A stretch of DNA of 64,000 bases from Antedon mediterranea (Eukaryota > Echinodermata > Crinoidea > Comatulida > Antedonidae), in the NCBI RefSeq assembly GCF_964355755.1, contig NC_092674.1:19990001-20054000 (forward strand), written 5' to 3'. A program made the translations under genes and the position numbers. Positions 44,428-57,255 of this stretch are shown piece after piece. How positions within the stretch are numbered: position 1 is the first letter of the stretch; every line of letters starts with the position of its first letter. The notes below the pieces were generated by a model that had not been told where the DNA came from, did not search any database, and was given only the letters and a program-made list of their open reading frames with translations.

Positions 44428-47043
44428 GGGGAAACACGCAAAAGTCACGTGGTTTGACACCAAGAATTCTTGGTGCATAGATTATCCGGTTGACTAGTTT
44501 CAGCTGCTTGCGATTGGCTACTCACTCGTACACCGTTTTAATATTCATATTTCAGAATTTCAAAGACTCAACAACTAAGATGGTACGCATGCGCTATGTT
44601 ACGTTTAGACAATGTGTACTTGGGTACATCATGGAGGTCCATGGGTACATTGATGAAAGTTTCTGAAGGCTAGAAAGTACGCGAAGATAATTTGATTTAA
44701 TTCCCACCCAGACCCTGTCCTGTTCTGTGTAGTGGTGTAGCCCTGTCTGTTGTGTGTGAATCCTGTTGTGTGCCGGTGGTGGTATGTAGGCCTACCTTAT
44801 TGGCGTTTTATTTGGCAGGTCATACGTGCGAGCTGAGTAGGACCTACGAAGGAGGCCTAGGCTAAGGACTAAACAATCAAATAAACAAAAGAACTTGGCA
44901 ACGCGATTTCATATTTCAACAGTCTCGATCGTACATTCAGCACTGTACATACTCGATCTTTTTCATTTTGAAACAAAATGATTATTTAATAGTTAATTCG
45001 AAATCCATATTTACATACCGCCTGCCCCATATAGCCAAATACGGTATTATAACCTACGTCATTCTTATCGGATGTTTGCGGTCTGCAAATCGATTTCTAT
45101 ACGTGTTTCACAAGTCTATTTTCAGACAAAAATCGCGGTCGAAATAAAAAAAAAATAAATAAAAAAAAAATACAATACAGACTTGGGGCAAGTCTACCAA
45201 TGAGCAAAACGATCATACTTTTTCCCTCCAATAATCACACGTGACTAATTACAGGACGATATAACATTTTGTTGCCGATTTCATTCACTCAGTATTTGGT
45301 TTTGATTGTGTTGCGTACAAGTTCAATGTGAACGTACATCTAGGGGAAGCCCCGAAAAAAGCGCAAAATTTAATACTTATTAACTTGTTGAAGAAATTAA
45401 ATATATATAGGTATTTATACAGTTGGGTAGGTGGCCTAAAAATAATCGGTTGCTATAATGTATGCTACGACAGTACACAGTTACCACAGTTAGTGTACTA
45501 TATTATTATTAACATCAATAACATCACAATTATCCTCTATGTTGATGTACGTAACCATGGCGTTCCATTTTTGACGTATATACACTTTCATTTATGCTTG
45601 CTGACTGCCAGCGTTCTAAACAATAGGTAGGCCTACGGGCGGTGTCCTTTGTACGAATCATTTGTGCCCCGAGTATGGGTACAATACATGCGTCAATACC
45701 ATGTTACATCCAGGAACAAATGCGTTTATTTTTCAGGTGAAAATAGGTAATTAATTTCGCAACTCTTAGAAATTTACAGACATCAACGGAAATGGTAACC
45801 TCTAATAATAACAAGTAGGAAAATTAGCACAGTGCTGAAACAATGTGTTTTAATCAAAAGTGAAAGTACTTTACTCTTTTTTTACGCTTTCAAATTTGTA
45901 TTCCTTATGGTAGGAACATTTTTTTTTTCAAGATTTATAGGAAGGGGGGGGGGGGGGTGCATGCGGAGGGTGAGGGTGTGCCCCCCCTCTGGATCCGCCA
46001 CTGCTATATGAAGTATAACAATTACACAGCTATATATATTTTATTGCTTCATGGCTATATTAATTTCACAGCTATTTTTGTATCATGCTATCAAAGTATA
46101 GAAATTGCAAGCTATTTGTTTGCTATTGCGATAATAGATAAGAATAAATAATTGTACAGTAATACCACATCTGTGCATAGAGTGCATAGTTAAGTGCATG
46201 AGATAGACATTTGACTAACACCTCTTTTACACCGCCGAGCTTATAACAAACCCGTGTCGTGTCCGGATAAATTTCCTTTTCACACTTGATTCATAACACG
46301 GGAATGACACGGGTTGCGTGTATTTACACTGCAAAATACCAACCCGTGTAAATGTTGTAGAATAATCGAAATATCGCCCTCACGCATGAAGAGACACCAT
46401 AGTATTAAACGGTCTGCTCATTATACCTCCTACAATTTTGTTTTCTGGCAATAAACACAAAAATTGAGTCTACTCATGAAGAATAATAGCTTGAAATAAA
46501 AATAAATAACAAATAACCATACGTTTTATTTATTAAATAAGCGCATAACAAAATCAATCTTATCTTAATTGTATAATTAAATACTATAGTGAGCGAGGAT
46601 AGTAAAAATACGCTGAGCGTTTTACACCGCAAACACGGGTTCATCCCGGGTGCGTCCCAGGTTGACTTGACGCTGAATACATTCCACATCACTATCCCCG
46701 GGTGGTTCAGCGACCCTGGTAACTTTTTACGTTGTTTACACCTGCCTACATTTCCACATTTTTGCGTCCCGGGTACGACTCAGGTTATATAATTCCGGAT
46801 CAGCATTTTTACTGGTGGTGTAAAAGGGTATATGTTGAAGTGCATCACAGTTTTAATACCACCTCTGTGCAGAGAGGGCATACTCAAGTGCAATGAGATA
46901 GACATGTGACTTTCTCTAGTGTATCGCAGAGAATTTTAATACCATACCACCAGATATAGGATTTATATTTATTCCTTGCTTTATTTTATGCTTTTTACAC
47001 GCACACATACTGTATTTAGATATTTTATTTGATTAGTTGTAGT
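44428..47043. other. Intergenic, upstream of the MetE-like gene
   Basis: It contains an A-rich run (45145-45175), a G run and hAT-type end near 45935-46001 (GGATCCGCCACTG), and the TIR element at 46221-46829. The 100-codon ORF at 45328-45630 is low-complexity hydrophobic sequence and not convincing. A 5' untranslated exon of the next gene may lie here but cannot be placed. Confidence 0.4.
46221..46829. mobile_element. Small TIR element flanked by 57-bp direct repeats
   Basis: The ends read CTCTTTTACACCGCC on the left and, inverted, CCCTTTTACACCACC on the right. Inside are repeated ACACGGGT, CCGGGT and TTTACACCGC words. Outside it, segments 46160-46216 and 46854-46912 are diverged direct copies of each other (AATACCAC, CTGTGCA, GAGATAGACAT). 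Confidence 0.6.
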
Positions 47044-50000
47044 ATGTCAGCCAACCCAATGGAGCATCTTACAATTACTGTTATTGGAAGTTATCCCAAA
47101 CCAGCGTATCTAAATCTTCCTGATTGGTTCAAAAACAGCAGTGTTCGCACCGTTACCAAAACATACAGTGACTCAATAGCTGAAAAGGGTAAGAAAGTCC
47201 TACTGGCTTAGCATTTATCAATATTTTTGCTATAAGTCACAAAAGTCAAGAGGTTTGTTTTATAACTGGACTGAATTCAATCAATTCTTAAAAAGTTAAA
47301 ACCAAGGCTTTATTTACCAATCCAATTCTATATACCTTTGACCAAAAATTGGATTTAAAAAACTATGGTATTTACCTGAAAATTGTAATTTAAAGCAAAA
47401 AAAAAAGCAAAACATTGACTGCAAGTTAATGACTTTAACCGTTCATTTTGTCTTGTTATAAAAGAAAGCATTTTTTTTTCAACGGAAATGATTAACATTT
47501 TTAAAACTACAAAATGGCCTATTCAAAGTCTTTTTTAAAAATAATCTTCATTTATTTAGTTTGATTTGATCTGTTATTAGTGTAATTTAGTATTGTAATT
47601 TTGTAAATTGATGTCTCAATTCTGCCATTGTACTATGATTGCTTTTTAATATTGTTGTGCAATAAATAATCCAAATGTTTAAAGTATGTGTACAATCATC
47701 ATTTTTACACAGACCATAATATACTCATTGAAAGAGCAGAATCTGAAGTTTTAAAAGAACAGCAACAGTTAGGGATCGATATAATCACAGATGGAGAAAT
47801 TCGCAGAGAAAATTACATATATTATTTACTGTGAGTGCATACATTGGTGTTATTGACTATTTTACTAAATTTTTTTTTGGTACGTCAAAAGGTTGGATTT
47901 CTGTGATGTATGCAACAGTGGAATTGGTAAACAAGATATCCAAAAAATCAGGAAATAATGCATCTGTTTTTCAGTACACCGTCAATGTCAATAATTACTT
48001 AATACTAATAGGGCTTAGGCTTTATTAATTTATTTATTTATTCTGGCAAGACATGGCAGTGCAAAACTAAATTGCATCTATTTACATCCATTAAAATAAA
48101 AAAAAAATGCAAATATATACAATTTAACACAAAAAGCAATTACACAAAATACATTAAACACAAAATTCATTCAATTTAAATGTTCAATAAAAATAGATAA
48201 ACATAACAATTACTATGAAAATGCACACTTATATACACAAAATTTAATTTCTTAATAAATATTAATGTATCTGGTATAAATTTCACATTTATTCAAAGAT
48301 GCCTGCATAGAAGATCTTCATTAACACATTAAAATAAAAATAAAAAGAACAATACAACTTCAAGATAATAACAATGTCAAAACAACCACAATTGATATGA
48401 AATTATAATTTTTCAAACTAATTATAATTCATGAATAAGTGCATTTTGTAGGATTGTAGATAATAAATAAATCATTTTGTTTGACAAATTCAGTAAAGAA
48501 ATTACTCACATTCTTTAGCTTTCGCAATCTTGGATGATGGCTTGATCACAAGTGATCCGGTCCACTGCTACTTCCTGGAAATCTGTTGTTATTGTGTCTA
48601 GGTGACGTCATACTAATTTTTTCGTAGCAATGTGATGTGTATACGTGATCGAGAAGGTAAAACAACCATACCCTTTGATGGTGTCTCCGATTCTTAGTCC
48701 TTCGCTTTGGTTGTTTATTTTTGTATTTGTTGTATCCACATTTCCTAAGCGCATTCCTGATCTTAACTTCTTCTTCTTTCTTATCCGCCTCCTCTGTAAA
48801 TGTTCTCCATCCTATCCATGAGCGTTCTGACCCCTAGCTTTTAGTGTAGTGGGTGTTGAGATTGGAAGTTCAGGTACTGGTCAGTATGTGTCTTTTTCCT
48901 GTACACCAGTAATTTCAGTGACCCATCTTCTTTCCTGATGATTAATGTGTCCAGGAAGGGGATTTTTCCCTGATCTTCTTCCTCAAACGTGAACTTGATG
49001 TTGCCCGTTGGAGTTGAGGTGGTCAGTAAGTTTTTGTGTACTGTCTTTTTGAATTATCTCTAGCACATCATCGACGTAGCGACGCCACAGCTTCGGCTTA
49101 CAATCGAGAGGTGATGTAGCGATGGCTTCCCTCTCTACCATTCCATAAACAGATTGGCCAGGATTGCACTAACAGGGCTGCCCATGGCAGCACCAAATAT
49201 CTGACGATAAATTTGTCCTCTGAAGCTGAAATATGTTGTTGTTCAGATAAATTCTAAAAGAGCAATAACATCGTCCGGGTTTAAATTAGTTCTCTGGTTT
49301 GACCACGCAGCTCAAGAAAACCAGATCATCGATTGGGAAGGGGAAAAAATTCTTGACAGAGACTCTAACCCTTTCAAGCGTAGAATTTAAGAGAGGCAAT
49401 CCAAATCAGAAAGAGAGGGGCTAACGCAATCAACCGCGACAAAGGGGCTGTATTTCTCGATCACGTATACACATCATTGCTACGAAAAAGTATGACGTCA
49501 CCTAGAAACAATAACAGATTTCCAGGAAGTAGCAGTGGACCGGATCACTTGTGATCAAGCCATCAGCCAAGATGGCGAAAGCTAAAGTCAAACAAAATGA
49601 TTGAGTAATTATAATTCATTATAAAAAAAATTTTGATTTTTAAATTCTTTCTGTTCAATTGTAAAAAAGTGATTTGTTGTGAATATTTCAATTGACAAGT
49701 TAAAATTGAATTACTATTTAACTAAATCTGTCAGCTCTAAATAAAGGTATGTCCCCATAGCCACTCACTGAGGAAGGAATACAACTATCTTCCATAGGTG
49801 TGTGGTCTTTTCAATAATTATATTATTATATATTATATTATTTTTTAATTTTGTCAGTAGAGTTTCTTTGTACCAATTTTCCTATTTACTTTTATATTTG
49901 AGGAGAATGAAATTTGATTTGTTAATTTCACAGCTGTTTTCTATCTATCCAACATTTTACAATCATATGTAAATGATGCATAATGTTTTGAACATGAATA

Positions 50001-53000
50001 TAAAACCTATGTATTCCAATCTATTTTTCTTCTTTTTTACAGACGACATGTTAAAGGTCTGGACTTTTTAGAGCTTACAACTTGCCCAATGAGAGCCAAT
50101 GCCTATCCACAAGATTTACCAACTATCGTTGGGCCATTAGGTAACAATCATCGACCAACAAACTGATAATATTAACTAAATTATTGACTTTATTCAAAAT
50201 AATGCATACTACAGAAAAACAGAATAAAGCCAAAACATTGTAAAATTGTTTCTAAAACAATTAATGGATCAGAATATGTTTTTTCATTAATGAACAATTC
50301 ATATCACTCTGTGAATCGAGGAACTATAAACTCAAAAATAATTATTCAGTTATTTAATATTATGAATACTTCACCTAAAATAGCAAATATAAATATGTAA
50401 GATGGCCATAAACCTTTAGATAAATGTCTCCATTAAACAAGTTTGATTTAAATTTTAATAACCTTTTAGACATAGATGAAAAAGATGCATCTAAACTTGC
50501 AAGTGAATGGAGAAGATGTCAGGTATGCAAACAAAAACTACAAACAATGGCTAATTTACACAAGCAAACTAAAGTTTTCAAACCAAAGTTTGCCAACTTT
50601 AGTTTTCAAACCAAAGTTTGCAAACTTTAGTTTTCAAACCAAAGTTTTCAAGCCAAAGTTTACAAATTAACATTTTAAAACTAAGGTTTACAAACTAACA
50701 TTTTCAAACTAAGGTTTACAAACTAACATTTTCAAACTAAAGTTTTCAAACTAAAGTTTTCAAACCAAAGTTTTCTAACCAAAGTTTTCAAATTAAAGAT
50801 TCCAGACTAAAATTTTTAAACTAACATTTTCAAATTTTTGAATACTATACAGAGATCCAGATGAACTAACGTTTTCAAACTAAAGTTTTCAAACTAACAT
50901 TTTCAAACTAACATTTTCAAACAACTAAAGGTTTCAAACCAACGTTTTCAAACTAACGTTTTCAACCCAAAGTTTTCAAACTAAAGTTTTCTTGTGTAGA
51001 TTAAAATTTATCTAAGACCCTGACTCTACATATCTGGTTTCACAAATGTTATAATTTAAGATACTGGGTTTATGTCTAATAGATATGTTTGTTTGCTATT
51101 TTTAATTGTCCACAGGATTTATCTGAAGTTGTAGTAAAGTACACAATTCCAGGTCCCATGACTATAATTGGCAGCACTGCAAGTAAGTGTTACTAATTCT
51201 TTACTTACAAGAATAAATATAAGTGTATCTTATTTTAGAATGTAGTTAATTTTAATATTGTCACTTAAATTCATATAAAATATTTTCTGGGGATTTATTA
51301 AGTATCTTTGTTTATACAGATAAGTTTTATTCTGATGTCAAGAAGCAAAGTGAAGATATTGTGAAAGTCATCAATAAAGTTGTGAAGGCGCTTATTAAAG
51401 CAGGTACCTTCTAAAAACTATAGATAAGTTATTATTATTATAGATAACCATTTTTATTGTATTTTAAACAATTTATCTGATGCAGTGTATAAACAAAGAT
51501 TTATAATTTATCTAGAAGCCGCTTGTAAATATATGCTTATTTTACCTGGAACTTAATTTTGATTTTAACTCTAAAATTGAGCCAACTGGTACTCAATAAC
51601 ATTGCATAAAAACTATAATGAAAATGATTCATTACTCTTAAATCAACATGTATCATTCATGTATGCCACATGAATGATGTTGCCTTTATTGTCATTGATA
51701 ATATTCAAATGCTTATAACAATTTTGATCATATCCATCTAAGGATTGTTGTAGAAAAAAAATGCACTTAACTTAGAGTTTATAATTATTTGACACTACAT
51801 ATTTTAACATGATACTCCTTGTTTTTCTGAGGCCTAGTCTGAGGTCATGCTTAACTTTTATCTCTTGATGGTCAATCTTTAAGGTTGCAAGTGCATTCAA
51901 ATTGATGAACCACTTTTTGCCCGCAAGCCTTCTCAAGCCTTAGAATATGGAATTAGTCATGCTGCATTGTGTTTCGAAGATGTAGGCTCCGATGTTACAA
52001 AAATCATTCACATTTGTTGTGGATATCCGCAATATTTAGTAAGTTGCACTAATTATTATTAGTAATATACACCTTATGCGTTGTGTATTTGAGGAGCTTT
52101 AACTTTTTTTCAGAAGAAATAAAGCATTTATAGTGATTAGGATATGGTAAATAAACTAAAGCAAAGCAGTGGAGTATAGACTGTATTTAATAATAACAAT
52201 ACTGGCTCTATCTATCCTTTTAATAAACTTAATTTTAACTATTTTGACAATAATTCAGTAGCCACATAACTTAATGCAGGTACACGAGAGGCAAGCAAGT
52301 AACTCCTGAGAATGTGAAAGGGAAAGGAATGTCGGTCTAATTTCAATCGCATGTTGTCTCCCATCCCTGCTTCATGCATTTTAATGATATTCTTGTTCGG
52401 GAATCTCATATTCATTGATGTGTGATAGGAATATCAGTGTGTCCAAAAGGTTGAAACCTAACCGACCATTCTGTTGGCTATGATCAAATTAAATGATATA
52501 AATAGGGCTTTTGAAATGCTTGCATTTCAGGATGAGGAAAACTATTTAAAAGCTGATAGATCATCTTATGTAACCCTTGCTAAACCACTTGACGAGGCTG
52601 GTTTTCACGCAGGTAGGTATACGTTTGTTTTTAAATCTACATTTCTCTTACAAATTACTAGTGTGTAGACAGTATAGGCCCTATTGTCTTTAGACAAAAT
52701 TGTGGATGTGTTTTCTTGTTTAACTACAAGTAAAATACATGGATTTTAATTTTTTTTTTTCGCATTATCTCTTATAACAGTTTCGATAGAAGATGCTCAC
52801 TGCTACAATGATCTGTCTTTTCTTAAGATGTTCACTAAAACGAATGTGATATTGGGTAGTATTGCTGTCGCTGAAAGTAGAGTTGAAAGTGTTGAAGAAA
52901 TACAAAGCAGAATACAAGAGGCAATGAAATATATACCAATTCAACGACTACAAATTGCACCAGATTGTGGCCTAGGATTTTTGCCGCATGATATTTTGGT

Positions 53001-53049
53001 GAAGAAGGTAGCGAATATGGTTGCTGCTGCAAAGTCGTTTAGCAAATAG
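47044..53049 (+). CDS. MetE-like (cobalamin-independent methionine synthase family) zinc enzyme, 9 exons, complete
   Basis: Exons 47044-47188, 47713-47830, 50043-50140, 50470-50522, 51116-51182, 51320-51403, 51884-52038, 52531-52612 and 52781-53049; every phase agrees and the product is 356 residues. It corresponds to the catalytic C-terminal domain of MetE / COG0620, without the N-terminal domain of the roughly 760-residue bacterial and plant enzyme. Landmarks: [60 protein letters not shown], and the zinc-ligand positions His231-x-Cys233 (IIHICC), Glu271 (SIEDAHC) and Cys330 (APDCGLGF). By family knowledge it would transfer a methyl group to a thiol such as homocysteine; the methyl donor is not predictable. 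The start may instead be ATG 47059. Intron 2 holds a Penelope-like element. Confidence 0.9.
48515..48656 (+). repeat. Left arm of the inverted repeat flanking the Penelope-like remnant
   Basis: The arm runs TTTAGCTTTCGC, GATGGCTTGATCACAAGTGA, GTCCACTGCTACTTCCTGGA and onward to GTATACGTGATCGAG. Its reverse complement lies at 49454-49590 with small indels. A further ATCATTTTGTTTGAC match continues the inversion outward (48472 and 49605), with a 28-bp insertion on the left. Confidence 0.88.
49454..49590 (-). repeat. Right arm of the inverted repeat flanking the Penelope-like remnant
   Basis: Reverse complement of the left arm, about 90% or better by eye, with single-base indels (AATGATG against AATGTGATG). 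Penelope elements are known to carry their pLTRs sometimes in inverted order, which could explain the arrangement. Confidence 0.88.
50565..50995 (+). repeat. Degenerate 14-bp minisatellite in intron 4 of the MetE-like gene
   Basis: More than twenty variable copies of TTTTCAAACTAAAG, with forms such as CAAACCAAAGTTTG near the start that are locally palindromic. The two short ORFs that cover its beginning are by-products. Confidence 0.9.
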
Positions 53050-56000
53050 TATTATATGGTTTTATTATTGCATATTGGTTAGTGTTTCGTTTTATTTTTC
53101 GTATAAAGATACATGAGCTACTGATGATAATGAAAATTGTTGGCAAGCATATATGCCATAATTTCCTTGAATAATAAGATATTTTAATACTGTATAGAGA
53201 AATTGTTTAATTACAAAACAAATATTTATTATAATATAATAATGAAAATGTAAGGTTGATAAATTAAATGTTATGCTTCAATTAAATAACAGGTGATTTG
53301 GGTTTCCAGTTGTCTAAATTACTTTATTTAAAACAAATTTTGTTTGCGTATATTAACATTAGTTTTGAAAAGAGCTGTTGCGTTTGAGAAACTCAACAGC
53401 TATTTTCAGAACTAAATATATGCGGTGCACCGCAAACTTTATATCAACATTTGATTTCACCATGCACAACTTCATACAATAAATTCCATTTTCTTTAATA
53501 GAACTAGCTGCCATTCCAATATGGACTGGATCCATCTGAAATTAGTTTATTTCTGCGACTTTGGGTAACCTACTGAATACATTCATCCACTTTAAATAAA
53601 CCAGTAAAATAAATAATTTTTTGCTAAAATTTGTTGTTAACAGCCAAATGGATGAAGGGATATTAAAAGGTGGCCCAGGTGACCCGATCATCATGCAGTT
53701 TAGTAGGGATTTGAAGGAAATGTTACATATGCAAAGCAATGAATTAGAGAGAATAAGCTAGGAAACTGAAACAATAACAAAGTCAGTGTTAACTATCACA
53801 ACTTGCTAATAGGCTCCAATGCTATTGAGAGCCTTGTCTACTCCCAGTTCACAAGGAATCTTCACTTGATGACGTTTCCCTTGATTTGCTGAAAATGATC
53901 TTTCCCTTCATTTGCTGAAAATGATCTTTTATATTATTTCACGTTATTAATGACCCTAAAATATTTTGATTATATAACCATTATACAAAAACCTCTAAAC
54001 AAATTGATTGTTTTGATATTAAATTCGAAAGCATTTTGAACGTTATACATTTATAAAACAAAGGACTCAACTCCATACTCTACAACATAGGAATAGTTGG
54101 ACATAAAAATGGCTTCTAATCCATTCAAAGTTGTAACTCTTTCTCGCATGTCATGATACTGCACTCAAACGTTGAAAATTAGTTTGTATTTTTTTGCAAA
54201 CGTCCTTTGATTGTTGAGCTTGTCCTTTGATTGTTGAGCTTGTCCTTTGATTGTTGAGCTTGTCCTTTGATTGTTCGACTTTTGTCATTTGATTTGCCAA
54301 ATATGTTTTAGTTCTTTGTTTTCTATATTTGTTCGTTGATTTTTATTTTCCTTTGTAGTATTTTTAGTTTTGTCATTGATTTTTGAAAACGTTTGTTGTT
54401 TTTTTAGTTTTTTCGTTGATTTTGAAAACATTCATTGTTTTTTTACATAGTCCTTTGTTTTAATTTTTTATTATTATGGCCCTAATGGCCGCTCATAAAC
54501 CTGTCCATGGTCAGGACTATATTTCAGTGTCCTTCAGATCCGATAATTTAAAGCAACTCATTTCTAGCTACAAATAGATTGTTACATTAACTTTGTGTTG
54601 AAGGTGTTACTACTAAAGGGCGTAATGAAAATATTGATTGGGACAAAAGAGTCAACACATTTCTGCTGCTGATTAGGTAAGTCATTAATAGAGTCATCCA
54701 TACGATATTCACCAGTGTGACCATAATCACCATGGATCAATGAGCATTAAGACGGAAATAAAGAAATCCAACTACAATTTATACATTCTATCAAGATATA
54801 CACTTTATAATGAATAACAATTGTTCTATTCTCTACTGATAATGATACGGTTATATGGAAGTAAAAATAAGCCTTATATGGTTGATAACAAGATCAAAGC
54901 AGCAACTCTGAAAGCATTAAATATATTATTAAAACTACAGTAAATTCAGTTGTTTCTTATAACCAGCAACCAATTTTGTTTTATATCTGTTGTATTAAAC
55001 ACAATGTAGATAGCCTGTAGTTTTTTTGCAAGGCAATAGTGGAGAATTTTATTTGTTAACCTACCTTATTGACTTTTATGTTATCTATCTGCCTAGAATA
55101 AATACCCAACAATGATCAATGTTCAACTAAATCTCAGTGGAGCGGAGCTGCATCATGCAAAAAAACTGAGTAATATACAGGACTTGGGAATTCCAGACCC
55201 AGGATTGGAAGGCAAAAAATAATTATCACAAATACCATACATTTTAATATGCACTATACAGATTTAAACAGCTAAACTCAACACAAATACATACTGTTTG
55301 CTCTAATGATGGTTATTGCTTGTCGTTGGTCATGAGATTGAGAACAGGCTTATTATTATCATCCATGAAAGATATGTTAACATTTTTATTTTGTAAACAA
55401 ATCCGTTAATATACACTATATACAGAATTTAACAGTCCATACATGATTGCAAAATAATGTCAAAACTTATTTATCTAAAAAAAAGTAACAACTTGAAATA
55501 ACTTTAAATATGTGTATAAAAGTGAACAATAAACTATAAAATTAGGTGGGAATAAATTTAGAAATTCGTAAATATTGAAAAAATAATTGTGGATAATAAC
55601 AAAATTTAATATAAAAACAAACAACAGTTTGTTTTGTGACAAATTCCTTACAAAGTATTCATACACGGACAATAAACACTACTTGGATAATATTACTTTC
55701 ACAAATCCATCTGAAATAGACGAGAATAAAATACAATAAAAAAGAAAATTATATTTACACTTAATTTTGAAATATTAAATCTGTGAAAGAATAAAATAAG
55801 TGTCCATGCAGAAATAGGAACACATTATATGTACAACATCAGTCTGAATATTATAAATTACTTATCTACTGTATGAATAAGGTAGAACCATATACATACA
55901 ATGGGGCAATTCTAACACACACACACACACTCTGACACAATGATGTCTCGACGGACACAATTTAGACTTTTTAAAATAACATTTGGATGAATTCATGCAT

Positions 56001-57255
56001 CCTCACAACAGTATGACTTGATATTATTAAATAGTACACTATTTACATATTCTTGTAAGCACCAAAAATTAGTAATATATTTTCAAGGAATTGGCCAAAG
56101 AAATTTTAAATAGCTACAACTGACCTAATATTTTGAGAAATGGGCATTAATTTCATTCCTTTTATTTTAAATTGAATGGGCTTCTATTCAAAATCAATTT
56201 GGTATGCTAACATACACACAAAAAACAGGCTGATTTTAAACTACTGTACTGTACTTACTACTCATTTTGAATAATCATGTATTTTTAAAAATATTTTAAA
56301 ATTATTTTTATAATAATTTTATATAATATATAAAATCACTTTGCAATTTCTTTCTGGCTGTTTTACTTTATCGTTTTGATTTAGGGTTTCGCTTTTTATT
56401 TTGTATATCCATCAAAATCCAGCCACTGATACCCACAGCATTGTCATTTTTTCAGTAATTTGTCTTTTGAATAATATAAATTATATTATATAATATAAAT
56501 TATATTATATAATTTATATATTTAGTTACACTGTAAATGTAATGTAAAGTAAATTTACATATTTAAATAAAATATTCATTTATTCATTATTTATTTAAAT
56601 GAAATATCTAAATTTAATTACAGACGGGTTTTCCCTAATAATTTGGTACTTGTTTCAGTCTAGTACAAAATAACAATTTCAATGAAACTATGTCTCAATA
56701 AATACCCCCAACACCCTGAAATCAGAAGATTAAAGGTTCTAATCCTGTCAGATTTCATGCACATTTGTAAAAGCTACCTATTCTACAATTTTTAAGCCGT
56801 GGACGCCCTTTTTAAAAATGTTGGATCTGCCACTGTAATTACAGTACGTTCATAATAGTCAACTGTTACCAGGTTGTTCAAATACAACTTGCAGTGTAAA
56901 TGGCAACATTTTAGAAATCCTTAGCACTCATAACACATTGTGTATTTAATATACAAACAAACAATATGTCTTAGATAAATACATAAAATGATAAGCTGTG
57001 GTATAAAATGATTAAAGGCATGATAAAAATAAAAAGTAGTATATTTATGAAGTTATGTGTGTTTTAATCTTTAATCTTATGAAAATAAACCAAGATTTAT
57101 ATTAAATAGAATAATTTTCACATTTTCTATAAGGGATAGTGACACATTTTCGTTAAATTGAAAAGAAAAAAAACAACAAATTCATTTGTATTAGATCGTC
57201 AAATAAATACACATGATAAAAAACACACAACACATTATTATCCAAAAATAAAACA
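53050..57255. other. Intergenic region between convergent MetE-like and RSF1 genes
   Basis: The 3' flanks of two convergent genes. It contains a 20-bp tandem repeat (54202-54279), an AC run (55915-55931), AT palindromes (about 56460-56525), a hAT-like end near 56812-56836 and AT-rich filler. A 37-codon open stretch at 53641-53760 (KGGPGDPIIMQ within it) has slightly gene-like composition but no partner exons. No gene is called. Confidence 0.5.
54202..54279 (+). repeat. 20-bp tandem repeat, 4 copies
   Basis: Four copies of GTCCTTTGATTGTTGAGCTT in a row, the last one ending in TTCGACTT. Looser TTTGTT/TTGATTTT echoes continue to about 54470. Confidence 0.92.

Larger units (their letters stand above)
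48470..49605 (-). mobile_element. Penelope-like retroelement remnant between inverted repeats, in intron 2 of the MetE-like gene
   Basis: On the minus strand (about 49310-48680) a decayed RT can be read: [43 protein letters not shown] and QKLTDHLNS, typical of Penelope-like elements (MGSPVS and YVDD boxes), then a C-terminal piece ([14 protein letters not shown]). Stops and frameshifts disable it. No GIY-YIG domain was recognised. It sits between inverted arms of about 145 bp. Confidence 0.8.

Noticed and set aside
45328-45630. 100-codon plus-strand ORF
   Set aside because: Low-complexity Ile/Asn/Tyr-rich frame in AT-rich DNA without splice-linked neighbours.
50424-50670. Two ORFs (68 and 64 codons) with [10 protein letters not shown]-type repeats
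   Set aside because: Only 50470-50522 is a real exon of the MetE-like gene. The remainder is the 14-bp intronic minisatellite.
53641-53760. Possible small exon in the 3' flank of the MetE-like gene
   Set aside because: About 37 open codons with an acceptor-like ACAG before them, but no partner exon, no recognised protein and a stop at the end.
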